Source of the DNA: Nannocystis pusilla
GTDB taxonomy: Bacteria > Myxococcota_A > Polyangia > Nannocystales > Nannocystaceae
Length of the DNA stretch: 64,000 nucleotides
NCBI RefSeq assembly: GCF_026626665.1
Contig: NZ_JAPNKE010000002.1
Span: forward strand, 290,501 to 354,500
Direction: 5' to 3'
Shown here: piece after piece, positions 43,607 through 55,751 of the stretch
Numbering within the stretch: position 1 is the first letter of the stretch
How the letters are laid out: each line of letters begins with the position of its first letter
Translations under genes and position numbers: made by a program
Notes under the pieces: model-generated
Told to the model about the DNA's origin: nothing
Seen by the model: only the letters and a program-made list of their open reading frames with translations
Databases searched by the model: none

Positions 43607-43953
43607 TCAGTGAACACCACGGCCCCGAACATATGTAGCGCTGAGACGTGCATCATGGTCGGCTGGCAGCACCGGTGTCAGAACCTCCCGGCCCCCAATA
43701 CAGGCAAGCGCACCTCCTCGTCGGCCCGCTCGACCGCGCAGCGGCTCGGCCGGGGTAGTCGCGCGCCGCGACGAAGCGGGTGCTCGCCAGCCGCTGCAGG
43801 AACTCGGCGCGCGGCGAGCCGCGCTCGCCGGGTGGTCGCGGAGCAGCGCGACCACCCGCTCGCCCGAGGGCACCCGCACCTTGTACCACCAATTGTCCGG
43901 CGCGGCCTCGACGGACAGGCGGGCGCCGCGGCGCCCGTGGTAGGCTCGGCGCC
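43607..43953. other. Degenerate region upstream of the PAS-STAS gene
   Basis: 347 bases. Minus-strand frames show short protein-like pieces (DNWWYKVRVPSGERVVALL; AEFLQRLASTRFVAARDYPG) in different frames. They may be remains of a broken gene, but I do not recognise it. Confidence 0.3.
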
Positions 43954-44898
43954 GTGACTGGCGAAGCGCGGAGCGAGGGCGAGTGGTCCGGCGACGTGGA
44001 CCTCGCGATGCACGCGAGGACGCTCGAGGGCCTCAAGGTCGGGGTGTGCGTGTGGCGACTCGAGCGTGCGGACGACCCTGCGAGTCTGCGCCTGGTGATC
44101 GCGAACGCGGCGGCGTGTCGGTTCCTCGGCGTCGCCCGCGAGGCGGTGCTCGGGCGGCCGATCGTCGAGGGCTTCCCGGGCTGCCTGGCGACCCCGCTGC
44201 CGTCCGTCTTCACCGAGATAGCGACTCGCGGCGGCGAGCGCCACCTCGGCGACGTGCCGTACAACGACGACATCGTCGCCCACGGCGTGTTCTCGATCGT
44301 CGCCGGCGCGCTCGCCCCGGGCCTCGTGCTCGTCGAGTTCACCAACGTCAGCGAGCAGCACCGCCTGCAGACGCTGCACGAGACCAACGCCGAGCTCGTG
44401 CACGCGCTCGAGGCCCAGACCGAGGCCGCGAGCCGCGAGGCCGAGCGCAGCCGGGCGCTGGTCGCCGAGCTCGACGCCAAGCTGGCGCTGATCGCCGAGC
44501 AGAGCGCCCAACTGCACGCGCGGGCCGCCCCGATCCTCGACGTCTGGCCCGGCGTGCTCGCGGTCCCGATCATCGGCGAGTTCCACAGCGAGCGCGCCGC
44601 GGCGCTCGCCAGCGACCTCCTGCACGCGGTCACCACCCGGCGCGCGCGCGCGGTGATCCTCGACGTGACGGCGGTAGCGACGCTCGACCCGGCGAGCGTC
44701 GAGCCGCTGCAGCGCCTGGTCGCCGCGCTGCGGCTCGTCGGCGCCGACGGCATCATCACCGGGATCCGTCCCCAGCTCGCGCAGGCGCTCGTCGCCCACG
44801 CATACGGGGTCGCGGTCCGCACGTTCCGCAGCCTCAGCGAGGGCCTGCGCGCCTGCATCGCCGCGCAGCCGGGCGACGGCGCGTCCTCGCCGCCATGA
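43954..44898 (+). CDS. PAS-STAS regulator (RsbR-like)
   Basis: 314 residues. A PAS-like domain spans about 20-140 (LVIANAAACRFLGVAREAVL, GRPIVEGFPGCLA). A coiled coil rich in Glu/Ala follows (ALEAQTEAASREAERSRALV). The C-terminal 120 residues form a STAS domain with the RsbR-like pattern VWPGVLAVPIIGEFHSERA and ILDVTAVATLDPASVEPLQ. The usual phosphorylatable Ser/Thr after VTG is not obvious. It resembles the STAS end of the giant regulator at the left edge and may feed the same stress-type pathway. Start GTG 43954 or ATG 44008. Confidence 0.78.
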   Translation: MTGEARSEGEWSGDVDLAMHARTLEGLKVGVCVWRLERADDPASLRLVIANAAACRFLGVAREAVLGRPIVEGFPGCLATPLPSVFTEIATRGGERHLGDVPYNDDIVAHGVFSIVAGALAPGLVLVEFTNVSEQHRLQTLHETNAELVHALEAQTEAASREAERSRALVAELDAKLALIAEQSAQLHARAAPILDVWPGVLAVPIIGEFHSERAAALASDLLHAVTTRRARAVILDVTAVATLDPASVEPLQRLVAALRLVGADGIITGIRPQLAQALVAHAYGVAVRTFRSLSEGLRACIAAQPGDGASSPP

Positions 44899-45217
44899 AG
44901 TCGCTCCGGCTCGGCCCGTCGGTGCCGACGTGCCGACCGTGCCCGCCGTGCGATGTCCCGAACCTCCTCGTCACCATGGCTCGACCGGAACGCAGGCGTC
45001 GATCGCTGGGCCGACGATGAAACCTTCGTCCGCGCAACGCAGGGTCGAGCGGTGCAAGCCGCCGGCGCTGTCGTCGTGGGTCCAATCGCGTCTTCTCGCA
45101 TGAGCGCGAGGGAGGCGAAGATGGCACCTCGCCGAGCAGGTCGCTGGGTAGCCACTGCGCTTCACGCCGCAGGTCTACCACCTGCCCAAAGCGCCTGGCA
45201 GGCTCTAGACTGCGGCC
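44899..45217. other. Stretch upstream of the XRE regulator
   Basis: 319 bases without a firm gene. A 64-codon minus-strand frame (44971-45165) ends in a protein-like sequence (FIVGPAIDACVPVEPW) but has no family match. The region likely carries the promoter of the XRE gene and perhaps relics of a divergent target gene. Confidence 0.35.
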
Positions 45218-47109
<1,892 letters not shown>

Positions 47110-47209
47110 TCACTTGTTTATTGACCGCTGCCTCCGACGAGCCCGCATGGTCGCGCACGGCGTGAACGACACGCGGGCATGCGGGCTCGCCAGACGGCAA
47201 CCGTGGCCG

Positions 47210-48235
47210 TCAGCGAGCGTTCTTCGGCGCTCGGCCTTGGTTGCGCAGGAACTCGATCATCCAGCCCGGGTATTCGGCGGGCAGTGCGCTCACCCTGTCG
47301 AGCTCGGCGAGCTCGGCGGGGTCGAGCACGAAGTCGCTCGCCTTCAAGTTGTCCCTGAGCTGCTCCTCGTTCTTCGCCCCGATAATGATCGCAGAGACGT
47401 GGGGCTTTGCGAGCAGCCACGCAAGCGCGACGCATGCGACGCTCGCGCCCCTGGCGTCGCCGATCTTCCGCATCGCGTCGATGCAGTCGAAGGCGCGGTC
47501 CTTGTTGACGGGCGGGAAGTCGAAGCTGGCTCGGCGCGAGCCGTCGGGGCCTTTGCCGTCACGACCATACTTTCCGGACAGCAGGCCGCCGGAGAGCGGG
47601 CTCCATACCATGAGCCCCATCTGCGCGTCGTTCAGGAGAGGCACGAGTTCGCGTTCGAGATCGCGGGTGGCGATCGTGTAGTGGGCTTGCAACGACTCGA
47701 AGCGAGCCCAACCATGGCGCGCCGCGATGCCGTTGGCCGTGGCGAGCTGCCATGCTGCGAGATTCGAGCAGCCGACGTAACGCACCTTGCCAGAGCGGAC
47801 GACGTCGTCGAGGGCGCGCAGCGTCTCGTCGAAGGGGGTCACCGGGTCGAAGCCGTGAATCTGGTAGAGATCGACCCAGTCGGTCCCGAGGCGCTTCAGG
47901 CTGCCCTCGATGGCGCTCATGATGTGCGCGCGGGAGAGGCCCTGCTGGTTCGGACCAGCGCCGACCTTGCCGCGCACCTTCGTGGCGAGCACGACGTCTT
48001 TGCGGCGCGCGCCGAGGGCCTTGCCGAGGATCTTCTCGGACTCGCCCTCGGAGTAGACGTCAGCGGTGTCGAAGAAGTTGATGCCGCTCTCGAGCGAGAT
48101 GGACACGAGTTCGTCGGCCTCGGCCTCGGCCGTCCTCCCAATGGGCTCGTAGAAGCCCTTCCCGCCGAATGTCATCGCTCCGAAACAGAGCTCCGAGACG
48201 TAAAGGCCAGTGCGGCCGAACAGTCGATAACGCAT
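47210..48235 (-). CDS. Aldo/keto reductase
   Basis: 341 residues. It starts MRYRLFGRTGLYVSELCFGA at the ATG 48235 with AGAGAGGA upstream. The catalytic Asp and Tyr are in FFDTADVYS, Lys in LATKVRG and His in LYQIHGFDP. The NADPH-binding end is SAIIIGAKNEEQL. Full length with no shift. It is only distantly related to its neighbour at 46109, so the pair is not a recent duplication. Substrate unknown. Confidence 0.92.
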   Translation of the reverse strand: MRYRLFGRTGLYVSELCFGAMTFGGKGFYEPIGRTAEAEADELVSISLESGINFFDTADVYSEGESEKILGKALGARRKDVVLATKVRGKVGAGPNQQGLSRAHIMSAIEGSLKRLGTDWVDLYQIHGFDPVTPFDETLRALDDVVRSGKVRYVGCSNLAAWQLATANGIAARHGWARFESLQAHYTIATRDLERELVPLLNDAQMGLMVWSPLSGGLLSGKYGRDGKGPDGSRRASFDFPPVNKDRAFDCIDAMRKIGDARGASVACVALAWLLAKPHVSAIIIGAKNEEQLRDNLKASDFVLDPAELAELDRVSALPAEYPGWMIEFLRNQGRAPKNAR

Positions 48236-48291
48236 TGGAAAATCCTCTCTATGCAAGCCACCGGACGCTCCGGTCGGCCTGCTCACGGCGC

Positions 48292-48540
48292 TCACGATAC
48301 CAGCGGCGTGAAGGGGCGCCAGAGGGAGATTTTATCCTGGGACTGCCACCACCAGACTACGAAGGCCAGCACGCGCAGCCCCGCGAGCGTCTCCGGCAGC
48401 CTCTCGAGGTCCCTCGCCAGCCGTCGGGACAGGCCCGTCCACGCGAGGCTCCGCTCAACCACCCAGCGACGCGGCGAACACGTAGCCGCGCTCGGCCTCG
48501 GGGCAGCTTCACGACCCCTCGCCGGATGCCACGCTCCTGC
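48292..48540 (-). pseudogene. IS5-family transposase C-terminal remnant
   Basis: The sequence [20 protein letters not shown] followed by DLERLPETL is the conserved C-terminal block (DDE Glu region) of IS5-group transposases. Just upstream, in a shifted frame, is [17 protein letters not shown] sequence from the same block. The remainder of the transposase is missing. A hydrophobic run and an odd tail replace the usual end. No terminal inverted repeats were identified. Confidence 0.65.
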
Positions 48541-49066
48541 GCGCGCCTTCCGTGTCACGCGGGCGAGGTGCCGTCGAGGTGCGCGATCGTCTGGCGGTAT
48601 CTCTCGCGCAGCCCGGCGACCGGCTCGTCGCTGGCCGCGATCAGCGGAACAGCAGGATCTGTCCGGGAGGTGGAGGGCGCGGCGGTGCACGTGCCGTGAG
48701 GGGTTCACGCCGCGGCGCAGGCGCGCCGCTGGTAAGATGTCCTTCGAGACATGTCACGATCGGGGCCCCGGCAGCCTCAGCGGCGGCGCGGCTCACCTGT
48801 CGACAGGTGAGCCGCGTCGCCGGTCCGGCGGGCGCCGCGGGTCGAAGGCGGAGCGCAGCGACGAGGTCGCCGGTGGTATAGCGCTCGCGCGGGGCGAGGA
48901 TCTGGTCCAGGCTCCGGCGCCGCCCAGCCCCATGGGGCGCCCCAGGGGCCCCGCGTCGGCCCCGCGCCATCGGCTCGCAGAATTCCACGACAAACTCGCG
49001 GCACATCGGTTGCTGATGCGTGCGCCGTCGAGAACGCCGCAAGGACGGCAAGACGGAGAGAAAACG
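48541..49066. other. Region between the IS5 remnant and the lipoprotein gene
   Basis: 526 bases with no firm gene. A short hairpin ATGTC-CTTCGA-GACAT lies at 48737-48752 and belongs to the ACATG-type group. Fragments of a minus-strand frame ([20 protein letters not shown]) look protein-like but are unassigned. CGGAGAG just before 49067 is the ribosome site of the next gene. Confidence 0.4.
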
Positions 49067-50572
49067 ATGATCATCAGCAACGTCATTCCGAAGCGGGAGA
49101 ATCGGCAACGCAGCGCGATCTGCGTGGCGCTCACGATCGCGGGCGCAGGAGCGCTCCTCGGCTGCAGCACCGCCGGGGAGGACTACAATCTGCCTCCGCC
49201 TCCGCAGGTCCAACGGACCCCCCTCCACTGCCTCCTGAATACGAGGACCTCGTCATCGACGGACGGTTCGTGGAATGCTATCCGGCTGGCGGAACCGGAG
49301 CCGGCGGAACCGGAGCTGCGACCGGCGCCGGCCCGACCCTGACGCCGATGGTCACCTGCGTGCCCGCCGAGTCTGTCGGGGCGGGTCCGCCTTGTTCCAA
49401 TACGGGCTCCATAGGGAATACCTCCAGGCGATCTGCGCGCGGACATTCGGCGGAGACCCGCAGGACTACGAGATGAACGATCCCCCATTCGCGTTCGCCG
49501 AGGTCGATGACTACCCGACGTCCGAGTTCGACGACATGAATTCGTGCAGCGTCGCGCAGCCGTTCGAGAACTACGAGGAAGTACCTGCCGCCACGAACAT
49601 GGTTCCCCTGGACACGGGGCACTATGACCAATGCTCGCGGGAGAGCTACTGCACGACGTTGGCGGAATTGATCGACGTGTACCCGAGCCTCGGCCTCGAA
49701 CCGGACCCCTGGTGCAACCTCGGCCCGAGCGGCGACCCCCAGGCCGACCGCCCGTGGAGCTGCGTCGGCTCGACCTCGTCGGCCTGCGGGTTCGTCTATG
49801 AGGATTGGGGCTACAGCGAGGAAGAGACGGATCGTTGCCCCTATACGAAGCCCGGCGGGCGCAATACTGCGTGATCGCGGCGACCGAGGCCGCCGCGTCC
49901 GATAAATGCACGAAGGTGTGCCTCGATGCGCACGACATCTACCTCGAAGACTACGGCAACAACTATCGGCCCGAGGGGTATCTCGACTGCGGCGTCTTCG
50001 ACGGGAACACCATGGAGTGGGTCAGCGACGTGGAGGAAGAGTGCTATAATTCGTACTACGAGCTGCACAGCGAGGACGTCGAGAAGATCGTCGAACCCTT
50101 CCACTTCAGCGGCGACCTCTTGCTCGACAGCGGCGCCCACGCGTCGGTCGGGAGCGACAACCTCGGCTTCATCGACTACAGCGTCGAGAACTGCGTCGGG
50201 CAGGCCTGCGATATCACGATCAACAACTTCGGTCTGCACTACGCGGAGTACACGGGCACCTTCTACGACGCGGCGGACGATCCGTACCCCTTCAGCGTGG
50301 ACGGGATCTGGATCTCGCTCGCAGAGCCGGTCCGCGGCACGATTACTCCCTCCGTCTCCTCGTCCCCCGTCGTGTCCTTCCCCTTCGGGGTCTTCTGGGT
50401 CCGGCTCTCCACCGGCGCCGTCGCGCTCGATGGCACGCCGATCAGCAGCTTCGGCTCGGTGTCGTTGCCGATCGATCAGGTGGCCGGAACCTATAGCGGA
50501 GGCGTCCTCACGCTCTACATCGGCTACGAGACGGTGGACGCCACCATGAGTCTGACGCTCACTACGTTCTAA
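49067..50572 (+). CDS. Lipoprotein of unknown function, three frameshifts
   Basis: About 502 residues after correction. The signal peptide IAGAGALLGCST has the lipobox LLGC. The body is Cys-, Tyr- and Asp-rich (FGGDPQDYEMNDPPFAFAEV; DDYPTSEFDDMNSCSV; DVEEECYNSYYELHSEDVEK), ending in beta-strands (TLYIGYETVDATMSLTL). Shifts lie near 49222 (C run), about 49392 and about 49858; each needs one added base. Codon use looks less GC-extreme than neighbours, and transposase remnants lie on both sides, so transfer is possible. Three shifts could also mean a true pseudogene. Confidence 0.65.
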
Positions 50573-50964
50573 GTCACCCACCGGCTAGTACAGCCGGCCC
50601 GAAGTTCTCCAAGGGTTCATGCGAGCTGCTCCGTCCTGGATCCACCTGGATCCATCGTCAGGACGATCCAGGCGACGGAATAGGCGAGGCGCGAAAACGA
50701 TCTCGTCGATGTGCCAGGCCCGCGAGCGCAGCGGCTTCGTGTGGCGCCTTCGGTCCGTGAGGAGCTGAAGGCGCTGGCAACGGACCATGGCCGCTCTCCT
50801 CGAGGCGCGCGAGGAAGTCGGCGAGGTGCCGGCGCACCAGCACCGAGGCATCGCAGTCGTGGGTCTGCCGTGGGACGTAGACGCCCGGCCTCGCGCACGC
50901 GGCATAGCGCCCGTCTCTGCACGGACCTGGAGCGTCTCCAGTATCTCTCCACGAGACAGGTCGA
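50573..50964. other. Degenerate mobile-element region
   Basis: 392 bases with minus-strand fragments that resemble transposase pieces, including the IS91-like fragment listed separately and RAWHIDEIVFAPRL near 50700. None gives a continuous gene. Confidence 0.4.
50771..50879 (-). pseudogene. Possible IS91-type transposase N-terminal fragment
   Basis: The frame reads YVPRQTHDCDASVLVRRHLA then DFLARLEESGHGPLP, which resembles the start of IS91/IS801-type transposases (Y-x-P-R then a VLHxxVxxHLxxFLA pattern). It is very short and flanked by unrelated sequence, so assignment is tentative. Confidence 0.4.
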
Positions 50965-50993
50965 AGCCCGTGAGTCTTGGGGACTCACGGGCT
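50965..50993 (-). terminator. Hairpin downstream of the DUF4215 operon
   Basis: A perfect 12-bp stem, AGCCCGTGAGTC (50965-50976) and GACTCACGGGCT (50982-50993), with a 5-base loop. It lies 85 bases after the stop of the last gene of the three-gene lipoprotein operon. There is no T run, so termination strength is uncertain. Confidence 0.65.
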
Positions 50994-51078
50994 CTCAGGC
51001 TCTAGCAGAATTTCTGTGCCAGGACGCGGACTTGGGGCGAAAGGCGAGCGCGATCAGGTGGTTGGCAAAATCCGTGTC

Positions 51079-53437
51079 CTACTGCTCGAAGCAGAACAGC
51101 CGGCGGAGGCCGTTGCACGCGGCGGGCGTGCCGTTGTCGCTCCACGTCGAGGTGCTCGTGCTGGAGCGGCCGTACTCGCCGCTGACGAGGGAGCTGTTCG
51201 ACGTCCAGTTATTGCAGGTGGCGGTGGTGGCGACGCCGAAGGGGTCGGTGCCGGTCCACACGTCCGAGTTGCCCACTGAGACCCCGGTCTCGGTCTGGCT
51301 GAGGAGGTTGTCGAGCGACCCGTCGATCAGGTCGGCGAAGTCGTTGGCGATGAGCGAGCCGTCGCGCCGCGCGTAACCGGCGGCGTTGGGCACGAAGCGC
51401 GTCAGCGGGGCGCTGGTGTCGGTGCTGAGCCACACGTCCCAGGTGCCGCCCAGGCCGGCCGCGGTGGCTCGCGCCTGGCACTTCGCCGCGGCGCCCTCGA
51501 GCCCGCCGAGGTTGCCGTCGTAGGTGGTGCTGGTGACGAACGCGCGGGTGGCGGCCTGGCACTCGTGGCAGCCGTCGCCCGCGACGGCGTTGGCGTCGTC
51601 GCACTCCTCGTGCCCGAGCCACTTGTAGCCGTCGCCGCAGGTCGGCACGGCGGTGGTTCAGGCAGTCGTCGGTCTGTACGAGGTTGGCGTCGTCGCAGCC
51701 CTCGCCGGGCTGGGTGAAGCCGTCGCCGCAGGTCGGCAGGGTGCACGCGAGGGTGCAGGTGCCGCTGTTGTCGTTGCCCGCGCCCTCGTCGCACGCCTCG
51801 CCGGGGTGGAGGAAGCCGTCGCCGCAGGTCGGCAGCTTACAGACGTTGGTGCAGCCGTCCTCGTTGACGAGGTTGGCGTCGTCGCACGGCTCGCCGGGGG
51901 CGACGAAGCCGTCGCCGCAGATGGCGCCGGTGCAGTCGGGCTTGCAGGGCTGGTCCTCGCCGTTGTCCGCGCCGCCGTCGCAGTGCTCGACGCCGAGCCA
52001 CAGGTGGCCGTCGCCGCACACGGCCTGCTTGCAATCCAGGGTGCACGCGCCGCTGTCGCTGTTGAGATTGCTGGTGTCGCACTCCTCGCCGAAGCTCGGC
52101 TGGGTGAAGCCGTCGCCGCACGCCGGCAAGCGGCACAGGTCGGTGCAGCCGTCGTCCTGATCGTGGTCCATGCCGTCGTCGCACTGCTCGCCCGGATCGA
52201 CGACGCCGTTGCCGCAGGCCTCGATCGCGCACAGGGAGCTGCAACCGTCGCCGTTGACGAGGTTGCCGTCGTCGCAGCCCTCGTCCGGGCCGCGGTCGCC
52301 GTTGCCGCAGACGTTGAGCTTGCAATTGCTGAGGCAGGCCTTCTGCGGGCCGTTGTTGGCGCCGTTGTCACACTGCTCGGTGCCGCTGCCCTGATTGTAG
52401 AGGAGGCCGTCGCCGCAATAGGCGTTCTTGCAGGAGAGGGTACAGGAGCCGCCGTTGCTGTTCGCGGCGCCCTTGTCGCAGCCCTCGCCCGGCTGGTGGT
52501 AGCCGTCGCCGCAGGCCTTGGCGGTGCAGGCGTTGGTGCAGTTGTCGAGGTTCGAGGTGTTGCCGTCGTCGCACGCCTCGGTGGCCTGGACGATGGCGTC
52601 GCCGCAGGTCGGGACGGTGCATGCGTTGCTGCAGGCGTCGTTGTTGACCGCGTTGGCGTCGTCGCAGCTCTCGCCGGGGCCGACGTGGCCGTCGCCGCAC
52701 ACGCCGATCGAGCAATCGAGCTTGCAGGCGGCGCTGTCGGCGTTGCTCGGGCCGTTGTCGCACTGTTCGCCGGGGCCGTGGTCGCCGTCGCCGCAGACGT
52801 TGAGGAGGCAATTGCCGCGACAGGCCGCGTTCGCGCCGTTGGCCGGGCCGTCGTCGCACGCCTCGCCGGCGCCGGGCTGGAGGACGGCGTCGCCGCACAC
52901 GGCCGCGACGCAGGTGTTGCTGCAGGCGTCGTCGTCGACGCCGTTGCCGTCGTCGCAGGCCTCGAGCGCCTGGACGACGCCGTCGCCGCAGGTGGCGAGG
53001 GTGCAGGCGTTGGTGCAGGCGTCGCCGTCGACGCCGTTGCCGTCGTCGCACGGCTCGCCCGGGCCGACCAGGCCGTCCCCGCACACCGCGAGCAGGCACA
53101 CCGAGGTGCAGGCCTTGTCGTCGCCGTTGCCGGGGCCGAGGTCGCACTCCTCGCCCTGGCCGACCTCGAAGTCGCCGCAGACGTTGAGCAGGCAATTGGT
53201 GCGACACACCTTGCCGGGGCCGTTGGCCACGCCGTGATCGCACTCCTCGCCGTAGCCGAGCTGGCCGTCGCCGCACACGCTCACGTTACCGCCGCCGCCG
53301 CCGCCGCCCGTGAGGTTCGGAGGCTCGACGTCGAGGTTGACGCCGACGTCGGCGTCGCAGCCGGAAGCCACGAGCAGCAGCGCGCCGGTGAGCAGGCCCG
53401 CGCGAATGCCGATGGTACGAAAGAGATGGTGGGTCAT
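51079..53437 (-). CDS. DUF4215-repeat lipoprotein with DUF1554-like C-terminus (copy A), one frameshift
   Basis: About 786 residues. The signal peptide ends LLLVASGC (lipobox). Then come 18 cysteine-rich repeats of the form CGDG-x-x-x-x-G-E-x-CDDG-x-x-N-x5-C-x3-C (DUF4215, the myxococcus disulfide repeat). The C-terminal 160 residues resemble DUF1554 ([42 protein letters not shown]). The frame shifts near 51655, in or beside repeat 18. AGGAGA precedes ATG 53437. It is the last gene of an operon of three paralogues spaced by 32 and 35 bases. Likely a rigid disulfide-bonded surface stalk with a C-terminal head. Confidence 0.88.
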
Positions 53438-53469
53438 GTCGATTCTCCTGTGATTCGGATCGCGCAGGG

Positions 53470-55716
53470 TCATTGTTCGAAGCAGTACAGGCGGCGCTGT
53501 TGGTCGCACGAGATCGTGGCGGCGTTGTAGGTCCAGCCGACGCCGACGACGTCGGTCCGGCCCTCCATCGCGGTGTAGGTGGCGGTGCCCGAGGTCCAGC
53601 TGTTGCAACGCTGGGAGGTCGCCGTCCCGGTTTGAAAGGTGCTGGTCCACACGCCCTGGGCGCCGACGATGCCGCCGAACTCGTTGATGAGGATGGGCGC
53701 GTCGAGGGTGCCGTCGATCAGGTCGGCCCAGTCGTCGACCACGAACACGCCGTCGAGGCGCCGATAGCCGCCCGCCGATTGCACGAAGCGCGTGAGCGGG
53801 GTGCTGCTGCCGGTGCTGATCCACGCGTCCCAAATGCCGCCGAGGCCGGCCGCGTCGGCGCGGGCCTGACACTTGGCCTTGGCGCCGGCCGAACCACCGA
53901 GGTTGCCGTTGTAGGTGATGCCGGTGACGAACACCCGCTTCGGGACGGTGCAGTCGTTCTTGCAAGCGTCGGCGTTGCTGGCGTTGGTGTCGTCGCACTG
54001 CTCGACGCCGGCCCACACCACGCCGTCGCCGCAGGCGGCCGGCTGGCAGTCGTTGCGGCAGGCGTCCGTGTCGTCGCCGTCGCCGTCGTCGCAGGCCTCG
54101 CCGGCCTGGACGAAGCCGTCGCCGCAGCTGGCCTGCAGGCAGCTGAGGGTGCAGGCGCCGAGGTCGTCGTTGGCCGGGCCGTCGTCGCACTGCTCGCCGG
54201 CCTGGACGACGCCGTCGCCGCAGGTCATGGCCTTGCACGCGCTGGTGCACTCGTCGTCGTCGTCCTCGTCGGCGTCGTCGCAGGCCTCGCCGGGGCCGAC
54301 GACGCCGTCGCCGCAGACCGCCCCGGTGCAGTCGAGCTTGCAGGGCTTGTCGTTGCCGTTGCCCGCGCCCTCGTCGCATTGCTCGACGCCGAGGTTCAGG
54401 AGGCCGTCGCCGCACACCGCGAGCTTGCAGCTCAGCGTACACGCGCCGTTGTTGCTGTTGCCCGCGCCGGCGTCGCACTGCTCGCCCCAGTACGGCTGGT
54501 AGAAGCCGTCGCCGCAGGCCGGGATGGTGCACAGGTCGGTGCAGGCGTCGTTCTGATTGCCGGTGGCCCCGTCGTCGCACTGCTCGCCCGGATCGACGAT
54601 CAAGTTGCCGCACTGCTCGAGCTTGCACGCCGCGGTGCAGCCGTCGCCGCCGACGAGGTTGCCGTCGTCGCAGGCCTCGCCGGGGCCGAGGTCGCCGTCG
54701 CCGCAGACGTTGTGCTTGCAATCGGCGAGGCAGGCCTTGCCGGGGCCGTTGGCCGGGCCCTTGTCGCATTGCTCGCCGCCCTGAGCGTGAAGCAGGCCGT
54801 CGCCGCAGGTCGCGAGCGCGCAGGCGAGGGTGCAGTCGCCGCCGTTGCTGTTCTCAAGGCCGTCGTCGCAGGCCTCGCCGGGTTGCAGGTGGCCGTCGCC
54901 GCAGGCCGCGGCGGTGCAGGCGGTGGTGCACAGGTCGGTGTCGCTGGCGTTGCCGTCGTCGCAGGCCTCGGTGGCCTGGACCAGGCCGTCGCCGCAGGTG
55001 GCGGCCACGCAGGTGTTGCTGCAGGCGTCGAGGTCGACCGGATTGCCGTCGTCGCAGCCCTCCATCGGACCGACGTGGCCGTCGCCGCACACGCTCAGGG
55101 TGCAGTCGAGCTTGCAGGCGGCGCCGTTCGCGTTGCTCGGGCCGTTGTCGCAGGCCTCGCCGGGGCCGATGTCGCCGTCGCCGCAGACGTTGGTCGTGCA
55201 ATTGCTGCGACACGCGGCGCTCGGGCCATTGGTCGGGCCGTCGTCGCATTGCTCGCCGGTGGCGGGCTGGTGGAGGCCGTCGCCGCAGACCGCGGGGACG
55301 CAGGCGGAGGTGCACAGATCGGTGTCGATCGGATTGCCGTCGTCGCATTGCTCGCCCGGGCCGACGAAGCCGTCGCCGCAGGCCGCCGGCTGACATTGAT
55401 CGGTGCAGGGGGCGCCCGGGCCGTTGTCGTCGCCGTCGTCGCATTGCTCGCCCGGGCCGAGGTCGCCGTCGCCGCAGACGTTGGTCTGGCAGTCGGCGAG
55501 GCAGGCCTTTCCGGGGCCGTTGAGCGGGCCGTCGTCGCATTGCTCGCCGGGGTCGATGTGGTCGTCGCCGCAGGCGCTGCCGGCGGTGCCGCCCGACGAG
55601 ACGTTGATGTCGACGGCGACGTCGAAGGCGCCGTCGCAGCCGGGGGCCGCGAGCTGCAAGCCGGCCGCGAGGAGGCCCGCGCGCAGGGAGTGGGTGGGAC
55701 GGATCTTCATGGTCAT
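53470..55716 (-). CDS. DUF4215-repeat lipoprotein with DUF1554-like C-terminus (copy B)
   Basis: 748 residues, uninterrupted. Signal peptide with lipobox LAAPGC, then 17 DUF4215 repeats starting [16 protein letters not shown], then the DUF1554-like head (RVFVTGITYNGNLGGSAGAK; CQARADAAGLGG; QQRRLYCFEQ). Repeat types appear in the same order as in copies A and C, including the variant CGN repeat (QCGNLIVDPGEQ) in the same relative place. ATG at 55716 or 55710. The paralogue downstream starts after 32 bases. Confidence 0.92.
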   Translation of the reverse strand: MTMKIRPTHSLRAGLLAAGLQLAAPGCDGAFDVAVDINVSSGGTAGSACGDDHIDPGEQCDDGPLNGPGKACLADCQTNVCGDGDLGPGEQCDDGDDNGPGAPCTDQCQPAACGDGFVGPGEQCDDGNPIDTDLCTSACVPAVCGDGLHQPATGEQCDDGPTNGPSAACRSNCTTNVCGDGDIGPGEACDNGPSNANGAACKLDCTLSVCGDGHVGPMEGCDDGNPVDLDACSNTCVAATCGDGLVQATEACDDGNASDTDLCTTACTAAACGDGHLQPGEACDDGLENSNGGDCTLACALATCGDGLLHAQGGEQCDKGPANGPGKACLADCKHNVCGDGDLGPGEACDDGNLVGGDGCTAACKLEQCGNLIVDPGEQCDDGATGNQNDACTDLCTIPACGDGFYQPYWGEQCDAGAGNSNNGACTLSCKLAVCGDGLLNLGVEQCDEGAGNGNDKPCKLDCTGAVCGDGVVGPGEACDDADEDDDDECTSACKAMTCGDGVVQAGEQCDDGPANDDLGACTLSCLQASCGDGFVQAGEACDDGDGDDTDACRNDCQPAACGDGVVWAGVEQCDDTNASNADACKNDCTVPKRVFVTGITYNGNLGGSAGAKAKCQARADAAGLGGIWDAWISTGSSTPLTRFVQSAGGYRRLDGVFVVDDWADLIDGTLDAPILINEFGGIVGAQGVWTSTFQTGTATSQRCNSWTSGTATYTAMEGRTDVVGVGWTYNAATISCDQQRRLYCFEQ

Positions 55717-55751
55717 GGTGATGAAATCTCCGGAGATGTCGATGGCGCGGG

